From Subdoligranulum sp. (lineage in GTDB: Bacteria; Bacillota; Clostridia; Oscillospirales; Ruminococcaceae): a DNA stretch of 33,626 nucleotides. Positions 1 through 6,744 of the stretch are shown piece after piece; within the stretch, counting starts at the first letter, position 1, and each line of letters begins with the position of its first letter. The stretch covers positions 1 through 33,626 of the forward strand of contig SFIE01000018.1 of the NCBI GenBank assembly GCA_004555405.1, written 5' to 3'. The notes below the pieces were generated by a model that was not told the origin of the DNA, ran no database searches, and worked only from the letters and a program-made list of their open reading frames with translations. Both the position numbers and the translations under genes were made by a program.

Positions 1-1
1 C

Positions 2-373
2 CTGCAGCCCGTCCGGGGCTACGACGGCATCCGGGAGGCCAGTCTGGACATCAACGGTATGACCGTGAATGTGGCTGTGGTCTACGGCACGGCCAACGCC
101 CGGAAGATGATCGAGCGGCTGAAGTCCGGTGAGAAGCAGTACCACTTCATCGAGGTCATGACCTGCCCCGGCGGCTGCATCGGCGGCGGCGGTCAGCCCC
201 GGGATATCCTGGCGGACGCGGACGAAGCCCGCAAGGCCCGTATCAACAGCCTGTATCAGCGGGACGCGGACATGAAGCAGCGTCTGAGCCATGAAAACCA
301 GGAGATCAAGCAACTGTATGAAGAATTCTATATGGATCGGAGCGGCGACTTAAAACAAGGAGGAGCAAAAAAC
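2..373 (+). CDS. [FeFe] hydrogenase, C-terminal end (partial; no stop codon before the next gene)
   Basis: This is the C-terminal end of the catalytic subunit of an iron-only hydrogenase, which makes or consumes H2 in anaerobic fermentation. The frame is open from base 2, so the gene begins outside the window. It contains EVMTCPGGCIGGGGQP, the H-cluster motif whose two cysteines bind the cluster, preceded by the typical GTANARK segment. The small-subunit-like tail follows (ARINSLYQRD, then SHENQEIKQLYEEF). Family members normally continue for roughly 15 more residues, ending in an AHxLLHTxY-like tail, and then stop. Here the sequence changes to YMDRSGDLKQGGAKN and runs in frame into rubrerythrin with no stop codon. 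The tail is therefore truncated, either by a real deletion or fusion or by an assembly error. Family assignment is firm; the physiological type (NADH-, NADP- or ferredoxin-linked) cannot be told from this end. Confidence 0.85.
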
Positions 374-1036
374 ATGGCAAAGTGGAAATGCAAGATTTGC
401 GGCTACATCTACGAGGGTGATGAACTTCCGGCGGACTTCAAGTGTCCGATCTGCAAACAGCCCGCGTCTGCTTTTGAAAAGGTGAAGGAGACTCCCGCGG
501 CGGGGACCTCTCCCTATGCGGGCACCAAGACAGAGAAGAACCTGGAGGAGGCCTTCGCCGGTGAGAGCCAGGCCCGGAACAAGTACACCTACTTTGCGCT
601 GGTGGCCCAGCAAGAGGGCTACGAGGAGCTGGCGGAGCTGTTTTTGAAGACCGCCCGCAACGAGCAGGAGCACGCCCGGGTCTGGTATCAGGAACTGGGC
701 CACATCGGCAATACCGCTGAGAACCTGTTGGCCGCCGCCGAGGGCGAGAATTATGAGTGGACTGACATGTATGAGCGGATGGCCCGGGAGGCGGACGAGG
801 AGGGCTTCCACGATCTGGCGGACCGGTTCCGCATGGTAGGCGCCATCGAAAAGCGCCATGAGGAGCGCTACCGCAAGCTGCTGGATGACGTGAAGATGAA
901 GCAGGTCTTTGAAAAAAGCGGTCAGACCATGTGGGAGTGCCGCGTCTGCGGTCATATCGTGGTGGGTACCAAGGCCCCCGAGGTGTGTCCCGTGTGCAAG
1001 TACAGCCAGGCATATTTTGAGGTACACAAGATCTGA
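374..1036 (+). CDS. Rubrerythrin with rubredoxin-like domains at both ends
   Basis: This is a 220-residue non-haem iron protein that reduces hydrogen peroxide in the cytoplasm of anaerobes. Residues 1-37 form a rubredoxin-like domain (CKICGY and CPICKQ). The ferritin-like diiron domain follows, with the characteristic EEAFAGESQARNKYTYFA helix, EQEHARVW and AIEKRHEERY carrying the Glu/His iron ligands. A second rubredoxin-like domain closes the protein (CRVCGH and CPVCKY). Double-rubredoxin rubrerythrins occur in clostridia. I chose the ATG at 374 because AAGGAGGAG lies just upstream and the protein starts MAKWKCKICG as in homologues. The reading frame is nevertheless open upstream into the hydrogenase tail, so a fused product is also possible. 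An intrinsic terminator follows at 1097. Confidence 0.92.
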   Translation: MAKWKCKICGYIYEGDELPADFKCPICKQPASAFEKVKETPAAGTSPYAGTKTEKNLEEAFAGESQARNKYTYFALVAQQEGYEELAELFLKTARNEQEHARVWYQELGHIGNTAENLLAAAEGENYEWTDMYERMAREADEEGFHDLADRFRMVGAIEKRHEERYRKLLDDVKMKQVFEKSGQTMWECRVCGHIVVGTKAPEVCPVCKYSQAYFEVHKI

Positions 1037-1096
1037 GGCCAAGCGGAAAGACTGACGTTTCCGTATCTTGATGGGCCTCATCCGCCGGGATAGACA

Positions 1097-1131
1097 AAAA
1101 CCACCGGATTCTTATTGAATCCGGTGGTTTT
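1097..1131 (+). terminator. Intrinsic terminator after rubrerythrin
   Basis: The stem AAAACCACCGGATT pairs with AATCCGGTGGTTTT across a 7-nt loop. A-rich and T-rich flanks would let it act in either direction. Confidence 0.85.
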
Positions 1132-1168
1132 ACTTTGCGGCGGATGGAAGAGAGGAGTAGCGGAATGA

Positions 1169-1570
1169 GTGAGAGATGACGTCTGCTTTCTAAGACCTTC
1201 TGAATGTAATTTTCAGCAATCTCTTCCTCTGCGAACCAAACATTTGCCTGGCCGAAGCCAAGGGATCTGGTTGCTTTCCTGCGTGGCGCCCACCAACAAT
1301 GACGGTTGCGTTCTCCCATTGGAAGGAGTACACAAGCCGGTTTGCTCTACTGATGAAGCAACTCGTATTGCGTCTCTCAAAGGGCAAATACAGGCTGCCA
1401 GAAATATTGAGGCGGAGAAATTTCCGGAAATTCTACGACTTACAAATGAAATTAATTTGCCTGAACAAGTCGGCTCAGCGAAGAAGAAACAGAAAAAGAG
1501 AACCCCCCTTGGCAACAACAAGAAGATTCTCTTCTCATCGAAATTGCTAAAAAAGCAGAACGACACGTGA
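1169..1570 (+). other. Unexplained stretch, possibly a decayed gene
   Basis: I recognise no intact gene between 1132 and 1656. A plus-strand frame is open over 1169-1570. Its middle (LKGQIQAARNIEAEKFPEIL, then RLTNEINL) looks protein-like, but the rest does not. After the C6 run at 1503-1508 the frame at 1510 reads PWQQQEDSLLIEIAKKAERH and continues to a stop at 1621. That reads more naturally than the annotated frame and hints at a frameshift. The minus strand over about 1150-1319 also has a protein-like patch (GQANVWFAEEEIAENYIQKV). Composition is more AT-rich than the flanks. This may be the remnant of an accessory gene; no function can be given. Confidence 0.15.
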
Positions 1571-1620
1571 TTTTGATCTCGCCTTACGAGAACAGTTTTC
1601 ATGTGTTGTTCTGCTTTTTA
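1549..1620 (+). terminator. Long-stem hairpin with terminator character
   Basis: AAAAAGCAGAAC (1550-1561) is an exact reverse complement of GTTCTGC followed by TTTTT (1608-1619). The loop is about 46 nt, and its ends (GACACGTG and CATGTGTT) can extend the stem. It ends the unexplained region and could work in both directions. Confidence 0.55.
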
Positions 1621-1656
1621 CTATAGTGACATTCTGTCTTACCTTGCATTTTGAAC

Positions 1657-1690
1657 AAAAAAAGACAGCATCCTTTCTAGAATGCTGTCT
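1657..1690 (-). terminator. Terminator of tRNA-Leu
   Basis: On the minus strand, directly after the tRNA CCA end, the stem AAGACAGCATTC pairs with GATGCTGTCTT across a short loop and is followed by a run of T. Confidence 0.8.
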
Positions 1691-1775
1691 TGGTACGCCC
1701 GAGGGGACTTGAACCCCTAATCCGTAAGGAGGTAGAACCTAAATCTACTGCGTTTGCCAATTTCGCCACGGGCGC
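1691..1775 (-). tRNA. tRNA-Leu (anticodon UAG)
   Basis: The minus strand folds as a class II tRNA. The acceptor GCGCCCG pairs with CGGGCGT, the D-arm is GCG-AAATTGGCAAA-CGC, and the anticodon stem GTAGA/TCTAC encloses loop TTTAGGT with anticodon TAG. A long variable arm follows, then T-arm AGGGGTTCAAGTCCCCT and an encoded ACCA end. The length of 85 nt fits leucine tRNAs. Confidence 0.93.
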
Positions 1776-1802
1776 ATATTAAATTTTGAGGGGCATACAG
1801 CT

Positions 1803-1879
1803 CTGGGGCGGAACGGCAAAACCTTCACTGAGGTGACAACACCTAAGTCCTGCGCGTCTGCCAATTCCGCCATACCCGC
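1803..1879 (-). pseudogene. Decayed tRNA-Leu copy
   Basis: The 5' half is that of a leucine tRNA: acceptor strand GCGGGTA, TG, D-arm GCGGAATTGGCAGACGC, and an anticodon-loop-like CTTAGGT. The expected 3' anticodon stem (a complement of CAGGA) is absent and reads GTTGT. A variable-arm-like TCAC-CTCA-GTGA remains, but no TTCAA-type T-loop, no TACCCGC acceptor strand and no CCA follow. It sits next to an intact tRNA-Leu with the same anticodon loop, so it is probably a degenerate duplicate. Low-level alternatives are sequencing or assembly damage. Confidence 0.5.
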
Positions 1880-1966
1880 CCGAAAACATTTGTAATCATA
1901 GCATGATTCTTTCAAAAAGTCAAACCCGGGGGGCAAAGCCTGCCCGGAAAACAATTCTATTTTATA

Positions 1967-2007
1967 AAATAATCGCAGCCCAAGCGGGCCATACTGCATA
2001 GTATGCA
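1967..2007 (+). promoter_or_regulatory. Palindromic control region upstream of spoIVB
   Basis: TGCATA-G-TATGCA (1995-2007) is a perfect palindrome, and ATACT-GCAT-AGTAT overlaps it. AAATA (1967-1971), 18 bp, then CATACTG (1990-1996) loosely resembles promoters of the forespore sigma factors F/G, which control spoIVB in Bacillus. The match is partial and I treat the promoter reading as speculative; the palindrome is certain. Confidence 0.3.
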
Positions 2008-2061
2008 ATAACGGCGGCAGAAACGGCCAAAGCCGCCCGGTCAAGAAATGGGGCGTGGAAT

Positions 2062-3288
2062 ATGAAAAGAAACCTCCGGCGCTGGCTGTGCGGTGTTCTG
2101 GCGGCGGCAATGATCCCGGCCTTTGCCCTTGGGGCGCTGCAGCGCCGCCTGCCGGATACCATATATCTTCCTGAGCATTCGCCGCTGGCCTTGGCGCAAA
2201 TGCCGTGGCTTTTGCCTGTTCGGGCAGGGGGAAGCATTCTGGCCGAGGGCGGCAAAAACGGCGAAAGCTATAATGCCGTTTTGGGGCTGTGGGGCGTGAT
2301 CCCGGTGAAAACCGTTCGCGTGGTGGCAGGCGAGCGCCGTGTAGTCATGGTGAGCGGCGCGCCCTTCGGCATCAAAATGTTTTCAGATGGCGCATTGGTG
2401 GTGGGCTTTTCGGATATTCTGGGCAGCAGCGGCTATTGCAATCCTGCGCGTGAGGCCGGGGTAAAGCTGGGCGACCGCATTATTTCGGTGGACGGCCGGT
2501 CGGTGCATTCCAACGAGGATCTTTCCCTGGCGCTGCAAAACAGCCCGGGAGATACCGTGCAGCTGCAGCTGGAACGGGATGGGCAAAAAATAACTTTGCA
2601 GGCAAACCTGCAGCATGGAACAGCAGGCAAGGGAAAATTGGGCGTTTGGGTGCGGGATTCCTCGGCAGGCATTGGAACAATGACCTTCTGGGAACCGGAA
2701 ACGAACCGTTTTGCCGGGCTGGGCCATGCCATCAGTGACAGCGACACCGGCCAGAGCATTGCGCTGCTTTCGGGCGAGGTGAGCCGGGTGAATATCACGG
2801 GCTGCAAACGCGGCGCACCGGGCCTGCCGGGAGAACTGAAAGGCGAGTTTCTGGAAAAATCCGGAAATCTCGGCAGAATCGCCGCCAATCGATCGCAGGG
2901 GGTATACGGCGTTTTGTGCCGCAGCCTGGGGGGCACGCCCTACGAGGTGGCCGCCGCACAGGAGATCACCAAGGGCCCGGCGCAGATCCTTACCACGATC
3001 AGCGGAACCGAGCCGGAATGGTATGATGTGGAGATCGAGCGTGTATCGCTGCGCACCAGTGACCCGAACAAAAACATGATCCTGCGCGTTACCGACAGCC
3101 GCCTGCTGCAGGCCACAGCGGGGATCATTCAGGGCATGAGCGGCAGCCCTGTTTTGCAAAATGGCCGCTTGGCAGGGGCTGTTACGCATGTGCTGGTCAA
3201 TGATCCTACGCGCGGCTATGCCATTTTTGCACAGGAAATGGTAGACCAGATGGACGGCATGGAACAAACTCAACCCGCTGCCGGGTGA
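2062..3288 (+). CDS. spoIVB: SpoIVB sporulation signalling peptidase
   Basis: This 408-residue serine peptidase of the SpoIVB family is made in the forespore. In Bacillus it is secreted to the intermembrane space, where it triggers pro-sigma-K processing. A hydrophobic N-terminal signal or anchor (residues about 8-26) is followed by a PDZ domain (about 105-180) and a peptidase domain. The triad can be placed at His222 (GLGHAISD), Asp345 (RVTDSRLL) and Ser360 (GMSGSPVL); the Asp-Ser spacing equals that of the Bacillus enzyme. The ATG at 2062 has only a weak ribosome site (GGGGCGTGG). The neighbour is spo0A, the usual clostridial order. A GC-rich hairpin follows the stop. Confidence 0.93.
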   Translation: MKRNLRRWLCGVLAAAMIPAFALGALQRRLPDTIYLPEHSPLALAQMPWLLPVRAGGSILAEGGKNGESYNAVLGLWGVIPVKTVRVVAGERRVVMVSGAPFGIKMFSDGALVVGFSDILGSSGYCNPAREAGVKLGDRIISVDGRSVHSNEDLSLALQNSPGDTVQLQLERDGQKITLQANLQHGTAGKGKLGVWVRDSSAGIGTMTFWEPETNRFAGLGHAISDSDTGQSIALLSGEVSRVNITGCKRGAPGLPGELKGEFLEKSGNLGRIAANRSQGVYGVLCRSLGGTPYEVAAAQEITKGPAQILTTISGTEPEWYDVEIERVSLRTSDPNKNMILRVTDSRLLQATAGIIQGMSGSPVLQNGRLAGAVTHVLVNDPTRGYAIFAQEMVDQMDGMEQTQPAAG

Positions 3289-3293
3289 TGGCA

Positions 3294-3330
3294 CCGCCGG
3301 GGCGCAGCTTTTGACAGCGCACCCCGGCGG
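3294..3330 (+). other. Strong GC-rich stem-loop after spoIVB
   Basis: CCGCCGGGGCGC pairs with GCGCACCCCGGCGG with two unpaired bases. No T-run follows, so it is not a canonical terminator. It may stabilise the spoIVB 3' end or give partial termination ahead of spo0A. Confidence 0.5.
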
Positions 3331-3378
3331 CATTGCGGCTGCAAAAAAACAGAAAATTGCGAAAAATCGGGCGAAATT

Positions 3379-3385
3379 TGTCGAA
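3379..3385 (+). promoter_or_regulatory. Candidate 0A box
   Basis: TGTCGAA matches the Spo0A-binding consensus TGNCGAA and lies about 75 bp upstream of the spo0A -35 element. That would allow autoregulation. A 7-mer alone is weak evidence, but its position supports it. Confidence 0.45.
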
Positions 3386-3455
3386 GAAAAACGATTGATA
3401 GAAAAACAAAACGAAAGATTTTTACCGGATACGGGGATTTTTTTGCTTTCAGATA

Positions 3456-3484
3456 TTGAAATAACTGGAAATAAATGGTAAAAT
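3456..3484 (+). promoter_or_regulatory. Sigma-A-type promoter of spo0A
   Basis: TTGAAA (3456-3461) is followed by a 17-bp spacer and TAAAAT (3479-3484). Transcription would begin near 3491, giving a short leader before the ATG at 3525. Confidence 0.65.
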
Positions 3485-3512
3485 TACCATCGTTGAGGAA
3501 AACAAACGATGG
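3475..3512 (+). promoter_or_regulatory. Two overlapping inverted repeats at the spo0A promoter and leader
   Basis: ATGGTAA-AA-TTACCAT (3475-3490) lies over the -10 element. CCATCGTT (3487-3494) pairs with AACGATGG (3505-3512) across 10 bases, and the second arm ends inside the ribosome site GGAGG (3511-3515). The two repeats share CCAT. They could be a repressor operator plus a leader hairpin, or two operators. Both are read directly from the sequence; their role is inferred. Confidence 0.55.
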
Positions 3513-3524
3513 AGGCAAAAAACA

Positions 3525-4277
3525 ATGGATAAAATTCGATTTTTGATGTCTGATACCGGAAGCCAGGTTACGGCTATGTGTGTGCGTGCGCTCGAAGAAA
3601 AGAACATTGCCGTGACTGTTTGCGAAAAAGAGGGCAACCGCGTGCTGGAAGCCATGCTCAAGCAACAGCCGGATGTGGTGCTGCTGGATGCCTTTATGCC
3701 CGGGCTGGATGCCGTAACGGTCAAGCAGCGCTACGAAGCAAAATGCCAGCGCAAAACCGTTTTTCTGGTAACGGGGGCGTTTCAAAGCGAAGAGGTGGAG
3801 CAGATTCTGCTGGACAATGGCTTTGCGTTTTTCCTGATGAAGCCCTTTGATGAAAATGTGCTGGTTTCCCATGTGATCAAGCTGGCAGGCCGTGCCGAAA
3901 ACCGTATGGGGATCCCCTCCAACAGCGACGAGCTTACGGTTACGGAAATTCTGCACCAGATCGGCGTTCCGGCGCACATCAAGGGCTATCAGTTTTTGCG
4001 CGATGCCATTTTGCTTACGATGGATGAGCCCGAGTACATCAACGCTGTTACCAAGCGCCTGTACCCGGAGATCGCCAAACGGAATCTCACCACCGCCAGC
4101 CGCGTAGAGCGTGCCATTCGCCATGCCATAGAGGTGGCGTGGGACAGAGGCGATGTAGACACGCTGAACAGCTATTTTGGCTATACCATCCACACCATGC
4201 GCGGCAAGCCCACCAACAGTGAATTTATTGCCATGATCAGCGACAAAATGCGCTTGGATAAGAGAAGAAGAGCATAA
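3525..4277 (+). CDS. spo0A: Sporulation master regulator Spo0A
   Basis: This response regulator starts sporulation when phosphorylated. The 250 residues comprise a receiver domain (1-120) and the Spo0A-type DNA-binding domain (about 140-250, with SRVERAIRHAIEVAWDRG as the recognition region). The phospho-acceptor is Asp55 (VVLLDAFMPG), with Thr83 and Lys106 (LMKPFD) completing the switch site. The acidic pocket is Ser9-Asp10, where many Spo0A proteins have two acidic residues; this could alter metal binding slightly. The ATG follows GGAGG with a spacing of 9. It is a single-gene unit with its own promoter, a nearby 0A box and a downstream terminator. Confidence 0.96.
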   Translation: MDKIRFLMSDTGSQVTAMCVRALEEKNIAVTVCEKEGNRVLEAMLKQQPDVVLLDAFMPGLDAVTVKQRYEAKCQRKTVFLVTGAFQSEEVEQILLDNGFAFFLMKPFDENVLVSHVIKLAGRAENRMGIPSNSDELTVTEILHQIGVPAHIKGYQFLRDAILLTMDEPEYINAVTKRLYPEIAKRNLTTASRVERAIRHAIEVAWDRGDVDTLNSYFGYTIHTMRGKPTNSEFIAMISDKMRLDKRRRA

Positions 4278-4281
4278 CGAT

Positions 4282-4352
4282 AAAAAGCATATGCAGGCAG
4301 TTTTCCAAAACCAGACGAAGTTTCGGAGAATGTGCCGGCATATGCTTTTTTT
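4282..4352 (+). terminator. Terminator after spo0A
   Basis: AAAAAGCATATGC (4282-4294) pairs with GCATATGC plus a T7 run (4338-4352) across a long, partly structured loop. Confidence 0.75.
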
Positions 4353-4381
4353 CAAAAAACGGCTTTGCTTATGCAGACCGG

Positions 4382-4573
4382 TTACAGGCTGTTGGCAAAA
4401 ATGCTTATCACAAGCAGGATCGCAATATAGATCACTATAGTCAGGCAGCCTGCGTTCCGGTCCGGCCCGGGGCCGCCGCCGGAAGAACGGAAACTGCGGT
4501 CAAAGGCTTGCTTATAATGCACATATCCATCCAGACCTTTGCCAAAATAACCATGATCCTGATCATAGCCCAT
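4382..4573 (-). CDS. Small single-pass membrane protein of unknown function
   Basis: This is a 63-residue protein with a hydrophilic N-terminus rich in Gly, Tyr and Asp (MGYDQDHGYFGKGLDGYVHY). A Gly/Pro hinge follows (SSGGGPGPDRN), then one C-terminal membrane segment (CLTIVIYIAILLVISIFANS). I do not recognise the family. I chose the ATG at 4573 because GAGG precedes it at a workable distance; the upstream open frame looks like non-coding sequence. On the minus strand TATAAT at 4626-4631 could be its -10 element, without a clear -35. It lies convergent with spo0A. Confidence 0.5.
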   Translation of the reverse strand: MGYDQDHGYFGKGLDGYVHYKQAFDRSFRSSGGGPGPDRNAGCLTIVIYIAILLVISIFANSL

Positions 4574-4730
4574 AATAACAGCCTCGCTTTCTTTATTTTC
4601 TCCGGGTATTTCTTTTTCTGGCTTTATTATACGCAATGATAAGTCCAATAAAATTGCCTTATAAAGACAAAACGATTCTTTTAAACAACAGATCCTGCAA
4701 AATATATTTCCTGAAAAAATAAATGAAATG

Positions 4731-4779
4731 AAAAAATTCTCCTCTGCGTTTGCGCGGGGCACAAACACAGAAGAGAATG
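4731..4779 (-). terminator. Terminator of the ATP-grasp/asparagine synthase operon
   Basis: On the minus strand a long stem (ATTCTC...GTTTG with CAAAC...GAGAAT, some mismatches) is followed by a T6 run, directly downstream of the asparagine synthase stop. Confidence 0.75.
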
Positions 4780-4820
4780 AAAACATAAGGCAAGGCCGTG
4801 AGTTTTTATGCGGGGTGATC

Positions 4821-6680
4821 TTATCGCTGCACAAAATACAGCTCATACCACAAAATAAAGCTGTAAAAGCTCCAGATCTTGGTCATGGCGCCGGGCTGTG
4901 CGGTGCCGTTTTTATGGCCCTCCAGCAGCTTCAGCAGGGCAGGGGTGTTAAAGAATTGCGCGGCAACGGGGCCTTCAAACTTTTCACGCACCATATTGTA
5001 GTATTTATCCTGCTTCAGCCAGTCGTTCAGAGGCACAGGAAAGCCCAGCTTTTTGCGCTTTGCCACGCTTTCGGGCAGCTGCTCCATGGCGGTGGCGCGC
5101 AGGGCAATCTTGGTTTGTTCCCTGCCGCTGCGATAGCGCTGGGGAATGCTGGTGGCCAGCGCCAGCATTTCGCGGTCCAAAAACGGAACGCGCAGCTCCA
5201 GGCTGTTGGCCATGCTCATACGGTCCGCCTTGAGCAGAATATCATACAGCATCCAGGTGTGCATATCCACCCATTGCAGCTGGGTGGGCTCGTCCAGATG
5301 CTTCACCTTATCGAAATACGGCTTAAAATATTCCTCGGGGCGCTTGGCGTGATAATTCTTTTTCAGATATTGATCCCGCTCGGCAGGATCTTCAAACACA
5401 TAGTTGGCGCGCATAAAACGCTGCCAATGCTCCTGCCCGCCGCGCACCAGAAAATGCTTGCCCTTAAAGTCGGGCAGAGCCTTGGCAATGCCGGAAATGC
5501 CCCGGCGGACAGCACGCGGCACCTTGCGCTCATAGTCCATAAAATGCACAGCCTGGCTGTACATGGGGTAACCGCCGAACAGCTCATCCGCACCCTCGCC
5601 GCTCAGCACAACTTTAACATACTTGGCAGCATTTTTTGTAAGGAAATACAGCGGAACCTCGCTGGGATTGGGCATGGGCTCGTCCAAATACCACTGAATG
5701 TTCTTGTTGGCTTCAAAAAAGCTGTCGGCATCCACTTTGTTGGTGATGCACGGCACGCCGATCTCCTTGCTGAATGCCTCGGCATAGGGAAGCTCGGAAT
5801 ATTTTTCTTCCTCGTAGCCCACGCTGAAGCTTTTTACATGCGGGGTGCCCTTGGCCACTTCGTTTACTACAAAGCTGCTGTCAACACCGCTGGAAAGAAA
5901 ACAGCCCACTTCCACATCGGCGATCTGGTGGGCCTTTACGCTTTCGGCAAAGGTTTCCGCAATGGCTTTTTTCCAGTCGTCCAGCGACTTGGTTTCGTCA
6001 ATGTGATATTCAATGCTGAAATAGCGCTCGATCTCCAACCGGCCGTCGTGATAGGTGAACATATGTGCGCCGGGCAGCTTGTACACATCGCGGAACATGG
6101 TTTCCTCGTTGGGGATATACTCGATCGAAAGATATTCCGGCAAACGCTCTTCATTGAGCTCTTTCACAAAGCCGGGGTGAGCCAAAAAGCTTTTGATCTC
6201 GCTGCCGAACATAAAATGCCCGTTTTTGTGATAATAATAGAAAGGCTTAATGCCAAAAATATCGCGTGCGCCGAACAGAGTGCGGGTGTTCTTATCCCAG
6301 ATGGCAAAGGTGAACATACCGCGCAGCTTGCCGGGCAGCTGCTTGCCCCACTGCTCGTAGCCGTGCAGCAGCACCTCGGTGTCACTGTGAGAGGCAAAGG
6401 TGTGCCCGGCGGCGATCAGCTCTTCGCGCAGCGTTTGAAAATTGTAGATTTCGCCGTTGAACACCACCACCAGCGAGCCGTCCTCGTTGTACATGGGCTG
6501 CTTGCCGCCCTCTAAGTCAATAATGGAAAGGCGGCGGTGGCCCAGCGCCACCTGATCGTCTACATAATAGCCCTCACCGTCGGGGCCGCGGTGAATAATG
6601 AGATCGGCCATTTCCTTGATCGTTTTTTTCGCCTGCTCACGGTCATGCCGGGCAGCGGAAAAGCCAACAATACCACACAT
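4821..6680 (-). CDS. Glutamine-hydrolysing asparagine synthase family protein (paralogue 1)
   Basis: This 619-residue AsnB-family amidotransferase begins MCGIVGFS; Cys2 is the glutaminase nucleophile. The N-terminal domain carries IIHRGPDGEG, VALGHRRLSIIDL and VVFNGEIYN. The C-terminal ATP-pyrophosphatase domain has the P-loop-like LSSGVDSS and the LSGEGADELFGGYP motif. Canonical members make asparagine. In Bacillus and lactobacilli, relatives amidate diaminopimelate, and in Lactococcus AsnH amidates D-aspartate in the wall cross-bridge. It lies 64 bp behind the D-aspartate-ligase-like gene, probably in one operon, and a paralogue lies across the divergent promoter region, so a wall-amidation role is plausible but inferred. 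AGGAG precedes the ATG. Confidence 0.9.
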   Translation of the reverse strand: MCGIVGFSAARHDREQAKKTIKEMADLIIHRGPDGEGYYVDDQVALGHRRLSIIDLEGGKQPMYNEDGSLVVVFNGEIYNFQTLREELIAAGHTFASHSDTEVLLHGYEQWGKQLPGKLRGMFTFAIWDKNTRTLFGARDIFGIKPFYYYHKNGHFMFGSEIKSFLAHPGFVKELNEERLPEYLSIEYIPNEETMFRDVYKLPGAHMFTYHDGRLEIERYFSIEYHIDETKSLDDWKKAIAETFAESVKAHQIADVEVGCFLSSGVDSSFVVNEVAKGTPHVKSFSVGYEEEKYSELPYAEAFSKEIGVPCITNKVDADSFFEANKNIQWYLDEPMPNPSEVPLYFLTKNAAKYVKVVLSGEGADELFGGYPMYSQAVHFMDYERKVPRAVRRGISGIAKALPDFKGKHFLVRGGQEHWQRFMRANYVFEDPAERDQYLKKNYHAKRPEEYFKPYFDKVKHLDEPTQLQWVDMHTWMLYDILLKADRMSMANSLELRVPFLDREMLALATSIPQRYRSGREQTKIALRATAMEQLPESVAKRKKLGFPVPLNDWLKQDKYYNMVREKFEGPVAAQFFNTPALLKLLEGHKNGTAQPGAMTKIWSFYSFILWYELYFVQR

Positions 6681-6744
6681 AAATTTTTCTCCTGCTATTT
6701 AAGCGTAAAAATCATAAAAGGCTTGTGGGCCGCGTGTGCAACCC

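Noticed and set aside
350..1319. Long minus-strand open frames opposite hydrogenase and rubrerythrin
   Set aside because: They mirror a clear coding gene, lack ribosome sites and show no family motifs.
1840..1879. tRNA-Leu interrupted by a group I intron
   Set aside because: The matching 3' half with T-arm and acceptor strand is not found before the neighbouring tRNA.
1745..2110. Minus-strand open frame containing GMAELADAQDLG
   Set aside because: This is the well-known false translation of leucine tRNA genes.
4728..6515. 595-codon plus-strand open frame opposite asparagine synthase 1
   Set aside because: It is an antisense shadow of a strongly conserved gene in GC-rich sequence; its protein is His/Leu-rich low-complexity.
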